From contig CAKSOW010000028.1 of assembly GCA_934479825.1 (NCBI GenBank), positions 1 through 33,553 on the forward strand: a DNA stretch of 33,553 nt. Reading direction: 5' to 3'. The notes under the pieces were generated by a model that did no database searches, was not told where the DNA came from, and saw nothing but the letters and a program-made list of their open reading frames with translations. Made by a program: the position numbers and the translations under genes. Origin of the DNA: an uncultured Eubacteriales bacterium. Lineage in GTDB: Bacteria; Bacillota; Clostridia; Oscillospirales; CAG-382. Shown in pieces: positions 24,939 to 33,306 of this stretch; position 1 is the stretch's first letter, and each line of letters starts with the position of its first letter.

Positions 24939-25517
24939 ATGACCGTGTATGACTTTGATAACACCATCTACGACGGTGAATCGACGTTCGACTATTTTCT
25001 GTTCTGCATGCGCCGCCATCCATCGCTTGTGCGGTGGCTGTTTACCATGTTGCAGGGACTTGCGCGTTACAAAATGTGCCTTGTTTCACGGGAAGAACTG
25101 ATAAATCTTGCAGAAAAGTGCATGTTTTCCATGCTTGCGGCGTGCCCGGATTATGTGGAGCTTGCCGAAAAATTCTGGGACGGGAATTTCCGGAAGATCA
25201 AGAAATTCTATTTGGACCGGAAAAAGAGCGACGACGTTATCATGACCGCGTCGTTTGATTTCTTGATCGAACCGTGTCTGCGGCGGCTGGGGCTGACCAA
25301 TGCCGTCTGTTCGTCGGCAGATTTAAAAGCCGGTAAAATAACGCGTCTCTGCTTTCGTGAAAACAAACCGACGCTGTTTGCCGCGCTTTTTCCGAATGAA
25401 ACGGCCGAAGCTTTTTATACCGATTCGCTCAATGACCGGCCTATGATGCTGTTTGCCGAAAAGTGTTTTTACGTGCGCGGCGAAAAGGTGATTCCGCTTG
25501 ATAAAGAGTCCCTTTGA
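24939..25517 (+). CDS. HAD-superfamily phosphatase (HAD-IB-like)
   Basis: A 192-residue HAD phosphatase. The nucleophile motif is YDFDNTIYDGES (residues 4-15), motif II is near VIMTASFDFL, and the late acidic motif is FYTDSLNDRP. The inserted helical cap (about 15-75) resembles the phosphoserine-phosphatase-like HAD-IB group. Substrate unknown. GGGGAAAGGA precedes the ATG by about 10 nt. The gene has a perfect promoter of its own, and dxs begins 60 nt downstream, so it may be co-transcribed with dxs. Confidence 0.85.
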   Translation: MTVYDFDNTIYDGESTFDYFLFCMRRHPSLVRWLFTMLQGLARYKMCLVSREELINLAEKCMFSMLAACPDYVELAEKFWDGNFRKIKKFYLDRKKSDDVIMTASFDFLIEPCLRRLGLTNAVCSSADLKAGKITRLCFRENKPTLFAALFPNETAEAFYTDSLNDRPMMLFAEKCFYVRGEKVIPLDKESL

Positions 25518-25523
25518 TTTTTG

Positions 25524-25544
25524 CGGAGGCCCTTTTTGCCTCCG
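25524..25544 (+). other. Hairpin between HAD gene and dxs
   Basis: CGGAGGC (25524-25530) and GCCTCCG (25538-25544) form a 7-bp stem with a CCTTTTT loop. There is no T run after it, so it is a weak terminator at best; it may act as an mRNA stabiliser or leader structure for dxs. Confidence 0.4.
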
Positions 25545-25577
25545 GTATGCCTAAACTATTGTAAAGTGAGTGCTGTC

Positions 25578-27473
25578 ATGTTAGAAAATATCCGCTCGCC
25601 GCAGGATATAAAGAATATGTCCATAGGGGAGTTAGAGTCTCTTGCCGCTGAGATTCGCACCAAAATCATCCACACCGTGTCGAAAACCGGCGGACATCTC
25701 GGCTCCAATCTCGGCCTTGTGGAAACAACGCTTGTTGTGCATAAGCTGTTTGACCTGCCGAATGACAAATTGCTTTTCGACGTCGGACATCAGTGCTATA
25801 CCCATAAAATTCTTACAGGGCGGCTTGACCGCTTTGAAACACTGCGCCAAAGCGGCGGCATTTCCGGATTTACCAATCGCTTTGAAAGCGAATATGATAC
25901 ACTCACAGCCGGTCACAGCGGTTCTTCCATATCTGCTGCTCTCGGTATTGCCGTAGCGGACAAGCTTGCCGGCCGGGATAACTATACGATTTGTGTTGTC
26001 GGCGACGGTTCGTTTACAAACGGTATGGTCTATGAGGCGCTCAACAACTGCAACAATAAAGAGTTACAGCTTATTATTATTTTAAACGATAACGAAATGT
26101 CCATTTCGCCCAATGTCGGAAGTCTTGCCCAATACCTTTCCAAAATCCGTTCCAGCGGTAAATATTACCGGTTCAAACGCAATTTTCAGAAAGTTTTGCG
26201 GAAAATTCCGAAATTCGGCGAATATTCCATTTATTTTGCAAGACGATTAAAAAACGCCGCCAAAAGCTTTTTTTACAAACAGCCGTTTTTTGAGGCGCTC
26301 GGCGTTAAATATCTGGGACCGGTTGACGGAAACGACATCGAACGCTTGCAGGTTGTTTTGGAAGAAGCCAAAAAAGACGCACGGTGTACGCTGGTACATA
26401 TCAAAACAAAAAAAGGCTGTGGCTACAAATATGCAGAGGATATGCCGGAAAATTATCATTCGGTCGGCGCTTTTGACCCCGACGAAGGCGTAAGCGCCCC
26501 CGGCGGCAGTGATTATTCTTCTGCTTTCGGCAGAGCGCTCTGTGCGCGCGCCGAAAAAGATAAACGTATCTGCGCCATTACCGCGGCTATGCGTGACGGA
26601 ACAGGCTTGCGTTCCTTTTCCGAACGTTTTCCGAAACGCTTCTTTGACGTTGGAATTGCCGAGGAGCATGCCGTTGCCTTTGCCGGAGGATTAGCCGTGT
26701 CGGGACTTGTTCCGGTCTGCGCGCTCTATTCGACATTTGCCCAACGCACCTACGACCAATTGATCCACGACGTGGCTCTGCAAAAACTTCATATTGTTCT
26801 GGCGCTTGACCGTGCCGGCTTTGTTCCCGGCGACGGTGAGACGCACCAAGGCCTTTTCGACTGCGCGTTTCTGTCGGAAATCCCCGGAACGGAAATCTAT
26901 GCGCCGGACAGTTTCAAGGAGCTGGAAACCGCGCTTGACCGGGCTCTTGCCGGAAACGGTATCAGTGCGATCCGCTATCCGCGCGGCGGCATGACGGAAT
27001 ATGACAGAGAAGCGTTTATGCCTCTTGATGAACAGAGCGCACCGTTCTTTTCGGTCTGCGACCGTTTTGTGACCCGAACGCCGGATTTGGTGTTTGTGAC
27101 CTATGGAAAACAGACAGCCCAAGTGTATCGTGCCGCACAGATATTATCGCAAAAAGACCTTTCGGTGCGGATTATCAAACTGTTCCGTGTTTTTCCGGTA
27201 AAAGACTATGCCGGTATGCTGGCTCAGGCCTTGGGAACGACCCGGTACGTGTACTTCGCCGAAGAAGGAATCGAGAGCGGCGGCATTTCGCGGACGATCG
27301 TTTCGGAGCTGTCGCTGGCGAACTGTCCGGCACATATGCGCGTGCGTGCCGTTTCTGCGGAATTTCTGCCGCACGGTTCGTATGAATCCTTAGTGAAACA
27401 TTGCGGCCTTGACGCGGAAAATCTGGCGGCTGACGCGGCTGCTTTTTTACAGACGGAAAAGGCGCTCAAATAA
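25578..27473 (+). CDS. dxs: 1-deoxy-D-xylulose-5-phosphate synthase
   Basis: A 631-residue thiamine-diphosphate enzyme that condenses pyruvate and glyceraldehyde-3-phosphate, the first step of the MEP isoprenoid pathway. Motifs are KTGGHLGSNLGLVE, FDVGHQCYTHKILTG, the ThDP site VVGDGSFTNGMVYEALNN, and the pyrimidine-domain FDVGIAEEHAVAFAGG and DRAGFVPGDGETHQG. Length is normal. ATG at 25578 gives the family N-terminus; the ribosome site there (AAAGTGAG) is weak. The frame extends upstream to 25521 without a better start. It ends at a terminator at about 27495-27529. Confidence 0.95.
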   Translation: MLENIRSPQDIKNMSIGELESLAAEIRTKIIHTVSKTGGHLGSNLGLVETTLVVHKLFDLPNDKLLFDVGHQCYTHKILTGRLDRFETLRQSGGISGFTNRFESEYDTLTAGHSGSSISAALGIAVADKLAGRDNYTICVVGDGSFTNGMVYEALNNCNNKELQLIIILNDNEMSISPNVGSLAQYLSKIRSSGKYYRFKRNFQKVLRKIPKFGEYSIYFARRLKNAAKSFFYKQPFFEALGVKYLGPVDGNDIERLQVVLEEAKKDARCTLVHIKTKKGCGYKYAEDMPENYHSVGAFDPDEGVSAPGGSDYSSAFGRALCARAEKDKRICAITAAMRDGTGLRSFSERFPKRFFDVGIAEEHAVAFAGGLAVSGLVPVCALYSTFAQRTYDQLIHDVALQKLHIVLALDRAGFVPGDGETHQGLFDCAFLSEIPGTEIYAPDSFKELETALDRALAGNGISAIRYPRGGMTEYDREAFMPLDEQSAPFFSVCDRFVTRTPDLVFVTYGKQTAQVYRAAQILSQKDLSVRIIKLFRVFPVKDYAGMLAQALGTTRYVYFAEEGIESGGISRTIVSELSLANCPAHMRVRAVSAEFLPHGSYESLVKHCGLDAENLAADAAAFLQTEKALK

Positions 27474-27494
27474 GAAATTTTATCAACTGAAACG

Positions 27495-27529
27495 AAAGGG
27501 AACTGCTAAGTCATGGCGGTTCCTTTTTT
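27495..27529 (+). terminator. Intrinsic terminator after dxs
   Basis: AAAGGGAACTGC pairs with GCGGTTCCTTT (one bulged G, one G-T pair) around a 9-nt loop and runs into TTTTTT. It isolates dxs from the heat-shock operon. Confidence 0.8.
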
Positions 27530-27595
27530 GCACTCACAAAATAGCACGACGGCGCGAAATTCATTAAATATTAACAAAATAAACAACAAATGTTA

Positions 27596-27623
27596 TTGAC
27601 TTTCCTCCGAATAGTGGTACAAT
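27596..27623 (+). promoter_or_regulatory. Sigma-A promoter of the hrcA operon
   Basis: TTGACT (27596-27601) and TACAAT (27618-27623) are 16 bp apart. The transcript start would fall at or just before the CIRCE operator. Confidence 0.85.
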
Positions 27624-27634
27624 ATAGACAATGA

Positions 27635-27661
27635 TTAGCACTTGAATGAAACGAGTGCTAA
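27635..27661. promoter_or_regulatory. CIRCE operator (HrcA binding site)
   Basis: TTAGCACTT-N9-GAGTGCTAA. It matches the CIRCE consensus TTAGCACTC-N9-GAGTGCTAA except for one base in the left arm (T for C at 27643). It lies between the promoter and hrcA, the classic site for repression by HrcA. Confidence 0.97.
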
Positions 27662-27682
27662 AATTGAAAGAAGGGAGAGTCC

Positions 27683-28780
27683 ATGGAGCTCAACGAAAGA
27701 AAACTAAAAATCTTAAAATCCATCGTTGACGAATATATCGACCATGGCGAGCCGGTCGGGTCAAAACATCTGCTTGAATACGGCAACTTCTCTCTGTCCT
27801 CCGCAACCATCCGCAACGAAATGAGCGACCTCGAAGAAATGGGGTATCTCGATAAGCCGCATGCCTCGGCAGGGCGCGTTCCGTCGGGAAGTGCGTACCG
27901 GCTGTATGTCGATGAGCTTATGCGTGAGTATAAGACGTCGAAAGAACAGCTAGATCTGTTAGCCGAGCTTACACGGTTCAAGTCGGATGAGCTTGACGGC
28001 ATTGTGAGCCGGGCGCGCAAGGTCATGTCGCGTATGACGAACTATGCGTCTCTTACGGTTGATCAGACGCCGGGCGAGTGCGTTGTCGAACGGTTCGATA
28101 CCTTGGTGATCGACAAAGCAAGCATACTTCTTGTCATGGTCATGCCGGATGGTTCGGTCAACACCAAGCATATCGCCACCGGACTTCCGGTCAATGCGGC
28201 GGATGCGGCGGTTATCAAAAATGCGCTCAATCTGAGTCTTGCCGGAAAGCCGCTTGGAAATGTGTCCCTTCCGGATATCATGAAACTGGAAGAACAGTTC
28301 GGCGACCTGCGGGCGCTTGTCAATCCGCTTTTGCGTATTGCTTATGAGGCGGCAGCCGGAGACGACGGACACAGCGTTGAGGTGGACGGCATTACCAATT
28401 TGCTTTCTTATCCCGAATTCAAGGACGTTGAACGGGTGAAAGATATACTCGGACTTCTCGAAACCGACGGGGCAGGGTTGAAAGAACTTTTACCTGCCGC
28501 AGTCGATACTTCGTCTTGCGATAACCGTTTAAAGGTCTATATCGGCGACGACGAGGAAAATTCGGGACTGTCCGATGCAAGCATCGTTTTCTGTTCCTTG
28601 CCGGTCGGACGCAAGAACACCATTTTCGGTATCTTGGGGCCGCGCCGCATGAATTACAAGAAAGCGACGGTTGCGTTAACAAGGCTTGCACAAACAATGA
28701 AAAGCCTTTCCGATCGTGCAGACGGCACGGAGGCGCCGGCAACGGAGGCCGTCCCAAAGCCGGATGACGAAAAGCCTTAG
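27683..28780 (+). CDS. hrcA: Heat-inducible transcription repressor HrcA
   Basis: A 365-residue repressor of class I heat-shock genes that binds CIRCE and is kept active by GroEL. The N-terminal winged helix shows LKSIVDEYIDHGEPVGSKHL and LSSATIRNEMSDLEEMGYL, followed by PHASAGRVPSGSAYRLYVDE, a family hallmark. The C-terminal GAF-like domain includes VSLPDIMKLEEQFGDLRALV. The tail after about residue 345 is Glu/Ala/Pro rich and variable. GAAGGGAG precedes the ATG. It is the first gene of hrcA-grpE-dnaK-dnaJ and so auto-regulated through the CIRCE site just upstream. Confidence 0.96.
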   Translation: MELNERKLKILKSIVDEYIDHGEPVGSKHLLEYGNFSLSSATIRNEMSDLEEMGYLDKPHASAGRVPSGSAYRLYVDELMREYKTSKEQLDLLAELTRFKSDELDGIVSRARKVMSRMTNYASLTVDQTPGECVVERFDTLVIDKASILLVMVMPDGSVNTKHIATGLPVNAADAAVIKNALNLSLAGKPLGNVSLPDIMKLEEQFGDLRALVNPLLRIAYEAAAGDDGHSVEVDGITNLLSYPEFKDVERVKDILGLLETDGAGLKELLPAAVDTSSCDNRLKVYIGDDEENSGLSDASIVFCSLPVGRKNTIFGILGPRRMNYKKATVALTRLAQTMKSLSDRADGTEAPATEAVPKPDDEKP

Positions 28781-28824
28781 ACTTTAAAATGCATAAGTCA
28801 CAGATCATTACAGAAGGTGAGAAT

Positions 28825-29439
28825 GTGTCAGATAAGATGAATGAAAATGAAAAGAAACCTTTGGACGAGACCGCTTGTTCCGATGCCCCGGAAAAGGTAG
28901 ATGAACCGATGCCGGAGACCGAGGAAACGTCCGAGAAGATGGATAAAAAAGATAAAAAAGCGGTAAAACTGTTAGAAAAGCAGTTGGAGGATTCCCAAAA
29001 GGAATACGAAAAGCTGCTAAAAGAAAAAAATACGTTAAACGACACGTATTTGCGCATGCTTGCGGAATATGATAATTTTCGGAAACGCGTGCAGAAAGAA
29101 AAAGAAAGCCTTTATGCCGACGGCATTGCCGAAGCGGTTGAAAAATTGCTTCCGGTATTGGACAATCTGGAACGTGCGGCGTCTGCCGAAGCGACCGATG
29201 TCGGCGCTGTTCTTGATGGCGTAAAGAAAGTGCTTTCGCAGGCGGAAGAGATTTTTACAAAGCTCGGCGTCAGTGAGATTCCGGCCAAGGGTGAAAAGTT
29301 CAATCCGGAACTTCACAATGCGGTCATGCACGAAGAAAATGAAGACTTCGATGAAAACACCGTTTCGGATGTTTTCATGAAAGGCTATAAACTCGGCGAT
29401 AAAGTGATCCGTCACTCGGTCGTCAAGGTTATGAACTAA
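28825..29439 (+). CDS. grpE: Nucleotide exchange factor GrpE
   Basis: A 204-residue cochaperone that releases ADP from DnaK. An acidic disordered N-terminus (to about 45) leads into a long coiled coil (KKAVKLLEKQLEDSQKEYEKL), then the core with YLRMLAEYDNFRKRVQKEKE, LLPVLDNLERA and the C-terminal beta-domain ending GYKLGDKVIRHSVVKV. I chose GTG at 28825 because AGAAGGTGAG lies just ahead; ATG at 28789 has no ribosome site, and ATG at 28837 is 16 nt away. It lies 44 nt after hrcA and 44 nt before dnaK. Confidence 0.94.
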   Translation: MSDKMNENEKKPLDETACSDAPEKVDEPMPETEETSEKMDKKDKKAVKLLEKQLEDSQKEYEKLLKEKNTLNDTYLRMLAEYDNFRKRVQKEKESLYADGIAEAVEKLLPVLDNLERAASAEATDVGAVLDGVKKVLSQAEEIFTKLGVSEIPAKGEKFNPELHNAVMHEENEDFDENTVSDVFMKGYKLGDKVIRHSVVKVMN

Positions 29440-29483
29440 GTTAATTTTAAACCATACGGTATTCGTATAGGGAGGTATTTATT

Positions 29484-31310
29484 ATGGGAAAAATTATTGG
29501 TATTGATTTAGGTACAACAAACTCTTGTGTTGCCGTTTATGAAGGCGGCGAACCGGTCGTTATCACCAACGCCGAAGGCGCAAGAACCACTCCGTCTGTC
29601 GTAGCATTCTCTAAAACCGGCGAAAGAATGGTCGGTCAGGTTGCAAAACGTCAGGCTATTACCAATCCGGACAGAACCGTTATTTCCATTAAGAGAGATA
29701 TGGGTACGGATAGAAAAGTCACAATTGACGGTAAAAGCTATACGCCGCAGGAAATTTCCGCAATGATTCTTCAAAAACTAAAGACCGACGCGGAAAATTA
29801 TCTTGGTACGCCTGTCACCGAAGCCGTTATTACCGTTCCGGCTTACTTCTCCGACGCACAGCGTCAGGCAACCAAGGATGCCGGTAAGATTGCCGGTCTT
29901 GACGTAAAGCGTATTATCAACGAACCGACTGCCGCGGCTCTTGCTTACGGTGTCGATAAAGAAAATGCGCAGAAAATTCTTGTATTCGACCTTGGCGGCG
30001 GTACGTTCGATGTCTCGCTTCTTGATATCGCCGACGGCGTTATCGAAGTGCTTGCAACTGCCGGCAACAACCGTCTCGGCGGCGATGACTTCGATGAGAA
30101 GATCATGAATTATATGGCTGATTCGTTCTTGAAGAGCGACGGAATTGATTTGAGAAACGATAAAATGGCTTTGCAGCGTCTCAAAGAGGCCGCTGAAAAA
30201 GCAAAAATCGAACTTTCCGGTATGACCAGCACCAACATCAATCTTCCGTTTATCACGGCAGATGCAACCGGCCCGAAACACTTCGATATGACGCTTACGC
30301 GTGCAAAATTCGATGAACTTACCGCAGACCTCGTTGAAAAGACGATGGGCCCGACCAAACAGGTACTTTCGGATGCAGGATTAAATCCGTCGCAGATCGA
30401 TAAAGTGCTTCTTGTCGGCGGTTCTTCCCGTATTCCGGCTGTTCAAGAGGCTGTTAAGAAATTTATCGGCAAAGAACCGTTCAAAGGCATTAACCCGGAT
30501 GAATGCGTTGCAATCGGTGCGGCTATCCAGGGCGGCGTCCTGAACGATGAAGTCAAGGGCGTGTTGCTGCTCGATGTTACCCCGTTGTCGCTTGGTATTG
30601 AAACCCTCGGCGGTGTTTGCACCAAGATGATTGAACGCAATACCACCATCCCGGTCAAAAAGAGCCAGGTATTTTCCACGGCGGCCGATAACCAGTCCTC
30701 TGTTGAGATCCATGTTCTCCAAGGCGAACGTGAAATGGCTTCCGGCAATACAACGCTCGGCCGCTTTATCCTCGACGGAATTCCCGCCGCTCCGCGCGGT
30801 GTGCCGCAGATCGAAGTTACGTTCGATATCGATGCCAACGGTATTGTAAACGTTTCGGCAAAAGATATGGGCACCGGTAAGGAACAGCACATCACCATTA
30901 CTTCCTCGACCAACATGAGCAAGGAAGATATCGATAAGGCTGTTAAGGATGCAGAGAAATTTGCGGCAGAAGATAAAGCACAGAAAGAAGCGGTCGATAC
31001 CAAGAACCGCGCTGAAAGCCTGATCTTCCAGTCCGAAAAGACACTCGGCGAACTGGGCGATAAAGTAACGGCAGAAGAAAAAGCTCCGATTACGGAAAAA
31101 ATCGAGGCTTTGCGCAAGGCAGTTTCCGGCGGCAATACCGAAGAAATCAAAAAGGGAACGGAAGAGCTTGAAAAAGCTTTCTATTCCATCAGTGAAAAAC
31201 TGTACGCTCAACAGGCACAAAACGGTGCACAGGGCGGCACGGAAAACATGGGCGGAACGAACCCTGACGGCACGGTAAACGGCGATTTTACCGATAACGA
31301 TAAGAAATAA
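29484..31310 (+). CDS. dnaK: Chaperone DnaK (Hsp70)
   Basis: A 608-residue Hsp70 that binds exposed hydrophobic peptides in an ATP cycle run by DnaJ and GrpE. Signatures are GIDLGTTNSCVAVYEGG, VFDLGGGTFDVSLLD and VLLVGGSSRIPAVQEAV in the ATPase domain, and LLLDVTPLSLGIETLGG at the start of the substrate domain. The C-terminus ends in a Gly/Asn-rich tail. Length matches Firmicutes DnaK. GGGAGG lies 9 nt before the ATG. Codon use is strongly biased, consistent with high expression. Confidence 0.98.
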   Translation: MGKIIGIDLGTTNSCVAVYEGGEPVVITNAEGARTTPSVVAFSKTGERMVGQVAKRQAITNPDRTVISIKRDMGTDRKVTIDGKSYTPQEISAMILQKLKTDAENYLGTPVTEAVITVPAYFSDAQRQATKDAGKIAGLDVKRIINEPTAAALAYGVDKENAQKILVFDLGGGTFDVSLLDIADGVIEVLATAGNNRLGGDDFDEKIMNYMADSFLKSDGIDLRNDKMALQRLKEAAEKAKIELSGMTSTNINLPFITADATGPKHFDMTLTRAKFDELTADLVEKTMGPTKQVLSDAGLNPSQIDKVLLVGGSSRIPAVQEAVKKFIGKEPFKGINPDECVAIGAAIQGGVLNDEVKGVLLLDVTPLSLGIETLGGVCTKMIERNTTIPVKKSQVFSTAADNQSSVEIHVLQGEREMASGNTTLGRFILDGIPAAPRGVPQIEVTFDIDANGIVNVSAKDMGTGKEQHITITSSTNMSKEDIDKAVKDAEKFAAEDKAQKEAVDTKNRAESLIFQSEKTLGELGDKVTAEEKAPITEKIEALRKAVSGGNTEEIKKGTEELEKAFYSISEKLYAQQAQNGAQGGTENMGGTNPDGTVNGDFTDNDKK

Positions 31311-31369
31311 TCTGCGTTTTTCTTATGGAAAGCGCCGCAGACTGCGCCAAAGTCCGTTTGACTGTTTCG

Positions 31370-31394
31370 TGCCGTAAACCGCAGTTTTGCGGCA
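31370..31394 (+). repeat. CCGTAAAC/GTTTTGCGG hairpin motif, copy d
   Basis: TGCCGTAAAC-CGCA-GTTTTGCGGCA, the best-paired copy of the motif, lies in the dnaK-dnaJ gap about 65 nt before dnaJ. A partial copy (CCGTAAACTTGTATTTT) follows at 31428-31444. Confidence 0.5.
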
Positions 31395-31400
31395 TGCTCA

Positions 31401-31429
31401 GGCAGTCGCTGTTGAAAACAGCGACTGCC
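31401..31429 (+). other. Perfect 13-bp hairpin in the dnaK-dnaJ gap
   Basis: GGCAGTCGCTGTT (31401-31413) and AACAGCGACTGCC (31417-31429) flank a 3-nt GAA loop. There is no T run after it, so it is unlikely to terminate fully. It may protect the dnaK mRNA 3' end after processing or lower dnaJ relative to dnaK. Confidence 0.65.
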
Positions 31430-31458
31430 GTAAACTTGTATTTTAAGGAATTTCGATT

Positions 31459-32622
31459 ATGGCAGAAAAAAGAGATTATTATGAGGTCTTAGGCATCAAA
31501 AAAGGTGCATCGGACGAGGAAATCAAAAAAGCCTACCGTCAGATGGCAAAAAAGTATCACCCGGATTTGAATAAGGGCGATGCCAATGCCGAGCAGATGT
31601 TCAAGGACGTAAATGAAGCGTACAGCGTGCTTTCCGATCCGCAGAAAAAAGCCCGTTACGACCAATTCGGCCACGCAGGCGTAGACCCGAGTTACGGCGC
31701 CGGTGCCGGTGCAGGCGGAGCCGGGTTCGGGGGCTTTGGCGGCGGCTTTGACGATCTCGGCGATATCTTTTCCACTATTTTTGGCGGCAGCGGTTTCGGC
31801 GGCAATACGTCTGCAAGGAGAAACGTGCCGATGCGTGGGGAAGATCGCGAGGTCCGCGTAAATCTGACTTTTGAAGAGGCGGCGTTCGGTTGCAGTAAGG
31901 ATATTAAATTTTACCGTATTGAAACCTGTCCGGATTGTTCCGGCAGCGGTGCGGCTAAGGGAACAAGTCCCACGACCTGTTCAGCCTGCTCCGGTACGGG
32001 ACGCGTCCGCGTTCAGCAGCGTACTCCGTTTGGCGTTATGCAAACGGAAAGAGTTTGCGAAAAGTGCTCCGGTACGGGTAAAATTATTACAAATCCCTGT
32101 CCGACCTGTTCCGGTAAAGGTACCGTGCGCAAGTTGAAGAACTTTACCGTCAATATTCCGGCCGGCATTGATGACGGTCAGAGCATTACGCTTCGGTCGC
32201 AGGGCGACGCCGGACGCAATGGCGGACCGAACGGCGATCTGTATGTGACGGTTTCGGTGGCGAAACACAAGATCTTCAACCGTGACGGCATGAATGTCTT
32301 TTATGATATTCCGATTACCTTTACCGAGGCGGCACTCGGTGCGACGATCCGTATTCCGACGTTGGAGGGAACGGAAGATTATGTCATTCCCGAGGGCACG
32401 CAGCCCGGCACGGTGTTTACTCTGAAAAACCGCGGTATTACGGAGGTTCGCGGCACACGCCGCGGCAATCTCAGTTTCCGCGTCAATGTGGAAGTGCCGA
32501 AGAATCTTACGCAAAAGCAAAAAGAGCAATTAAAAGCCTTTGCCGATTCCTGCGGCGAAAAGAACAACGCACAAAAGAAGAACTTCTTTGATAAGTTACG
32601 AGATACGTTCAAGAACATATAA
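31459..32622 (+). CDS. dnaJ: Chaperone DnaJ (Hsp40, type A)
   Basis: A 387-residue cochaperone that delivers substrates to DnaK and triggers its ATPase. The J domain (1-70) has HPD at 34-36; a Gly/Phe-rich linker (about 75-120) follows. The four CxxCxGxG zinc motifs are CPDCSGSG, CSACSGTG, CEKCSGTG and CPTCSGKG. Two C-terminal beta-domains complete the type A layout. TAAGGAA precedes the ATG. It is the last gene of the operon, followed by a terminator at 32657-32695. Confidence 0.97.
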   Translation: MAEKRDYYEVLGIKKGASDEEIKKAYRQMAKKYHPDLNKGDANAEQMFKDVNEAYSVLSDPQKKARYDQFGHAGVDPSYGAGAGAGGAGFGGFGGGFDDLGDIFSTIFGGSGFGGNTSARRNVPMRGEDREVRVNLTFEEAAFGCSKDIKFYRIETCPDCSGSGAAKGTSPTTCSACSGTGRVRVQQRTPFGVMQTERVCEKCSGTGKIITNPCPTCSGKGTVRKLKNFTVNIPAGIDDGQSITLRSQGDAGRNGGPNGDLYVTVSVAKHKIFNRDGMNVFYDIPITFTEAALGATIRIPTLEGTEDYVIPEGTQPGTVFTLKNRGITEVRGTRRGNLSFRVNVEVPKNLTQKQKEQLKAFADSCGEKNNAQKKNFFDKLRDTFKNI

Positions 32623-32656
32623 GGAAAGAGTTCATGACTTTTCAGGGCAAAGAACT

Positions 32657-32695
32657 GGCGCACAATCTGATGATTCAGACTGTGCGCCTTTGTTT
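32657..32695 (+). terminator. Intrinsic terminator of the heat-shock operon
   Basis: GGCGCACAATCTG (32657-32669) pairs with CAGACTGTGCGCC (32676-32688), one mismatch, 6-nt loop, then TTTGTTT. An outer AAAG/CTTT pair may extend the base. Confidence 0.85.
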
Positions 32696-32730
32696 GGTTT
32701 TCGCGAATAGCCACAAAGAGCTGTTTTTAC

Positions 32731-32757
32731 GTTCTTTTTGCTTTTAGCAAAAAGAAC
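32731..32757. repeat. Tandem hairpin 1
   Basis: GTTCTTTTTGC (32731-32741) and GCAAAAAGAAC (32747-32757) are perfectly complementary over 11 bp with a TTTTA loop. Confidence 0.85.
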
Positions 32758-32769
32758 TAAAAGGACGGT

Positions 32770-32810
32770 TTTTCTGTTGCTTTTTGCGGCGTGCAAAAAG
32801 TAACAGAAAA
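32770..32810. repeat. Tandem hairpin 2
   Basis: Arms 32770-32787 and 32793-32810 pair over 18 positions, with one G-T pair, around GGCGT. The inner CTTTTTGC/GCAAAAAG is shared with hairpin 1 (TTTTTGC/GCAAAAA). Confidence 0.85.
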
Positions 32811-32821
32811 GCACGTGCTCG

Positions 32822-32860
32822 GACGCGTCAAAAGTTGCCGGTGGCAAGTTTTGGCGTGTC
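32822..32860. repeat. Tandem hairpin 3
   Basis: Arms GACGCGTCAAAAGTTGCC (32822-32839) and GGCAAGTTTTGGCGTGTC (32843-32860) pair over 18 positions with two G-T pairs and one mismatch around a 3-nt loop. The wobble positions suggest selection for RNA rather than DNA pairing, or decay. Confidence 0.75.
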
Positions 32861-33110
32861 GGAGACCGCCGAAACAGGGAGTTTTGTGAGCGGGCGCGAA
32901 CAAGACGGCCATGTTTTGAACCGGAGGAAAAGGGAGAATTTTCATCAAACGCAGAATCGGGTTTTGCGGAAAATCGAAGTTGCAGTGCGTGCTTACCGCC
33001 GCAAGCAGTTGATAAAATGGGAAAGTGTACGTTATCTTTGTTGCGGTGGGAAAGGAAAATCGATGTGAGCAAATAGAAAGCTTGGTGTAAATCTGCGGCT
33101 TGTTTGTGTG

Positions 33111-33131
33111 CAGTAAACTTGAAATTTTGCA
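33111..33131 (+). repeat. GTAAAC/TTTTGC motif, copy f (divergent)
   Basis: CAGTAAACTTGAAATTTTGCA resembles the intergenic motif seen before glgP, the GH13 gene and dnaJ; only the inner AAA/TTT and outer TGCA pair. Confidence 0.25.
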
Positions 33132-33306
33132 ATTCTGTCTGAAACTATCTGTTTTCCGAAAAAAATACTTTCTGTTTTCACAAAAAACAAATTCCCACCA
33201 AACTTACCCTTTCACTGAAACACATAGCTTACTGTCCACCTAAATCCAACCTTGCCTTTTTATAAATACCTACAAATCCTTGCGCAGTAAAGTTACCCTT
33301 TCGCAC

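Noticed and set aside
28789..28824. ATG at 28789 as the grpE start
   Set aside because: No ribosome site precedes it, whereas GTG at 28825 follows a good AGAAGGTGAG.
30381..31220. 279-residue frame antisense to dnaK
   Set aside because: Long antisense frames opposite dnaK are a common by-product of its codon bias; no ribosome site or domain seen.
32634..32747. 37-residue plus-strand frame (starts MTFQGKELAHN) right after dnaJ with AAGGAAAG 5 nt upstream
   Set aside because: Despite the good ribosome site it is read through the terminator stem and ends inside a hairpin; transcription would normally stop within it. It may be a remnant of a lost downstream gene.
32632..33132. 166-residue open frame on the minus strand after dnaJ
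   Set aside because: It runs through the operon terminator and all three tandem hairpins, so its composition is set by the repeats. It has no ribosome site or recognisable domain.
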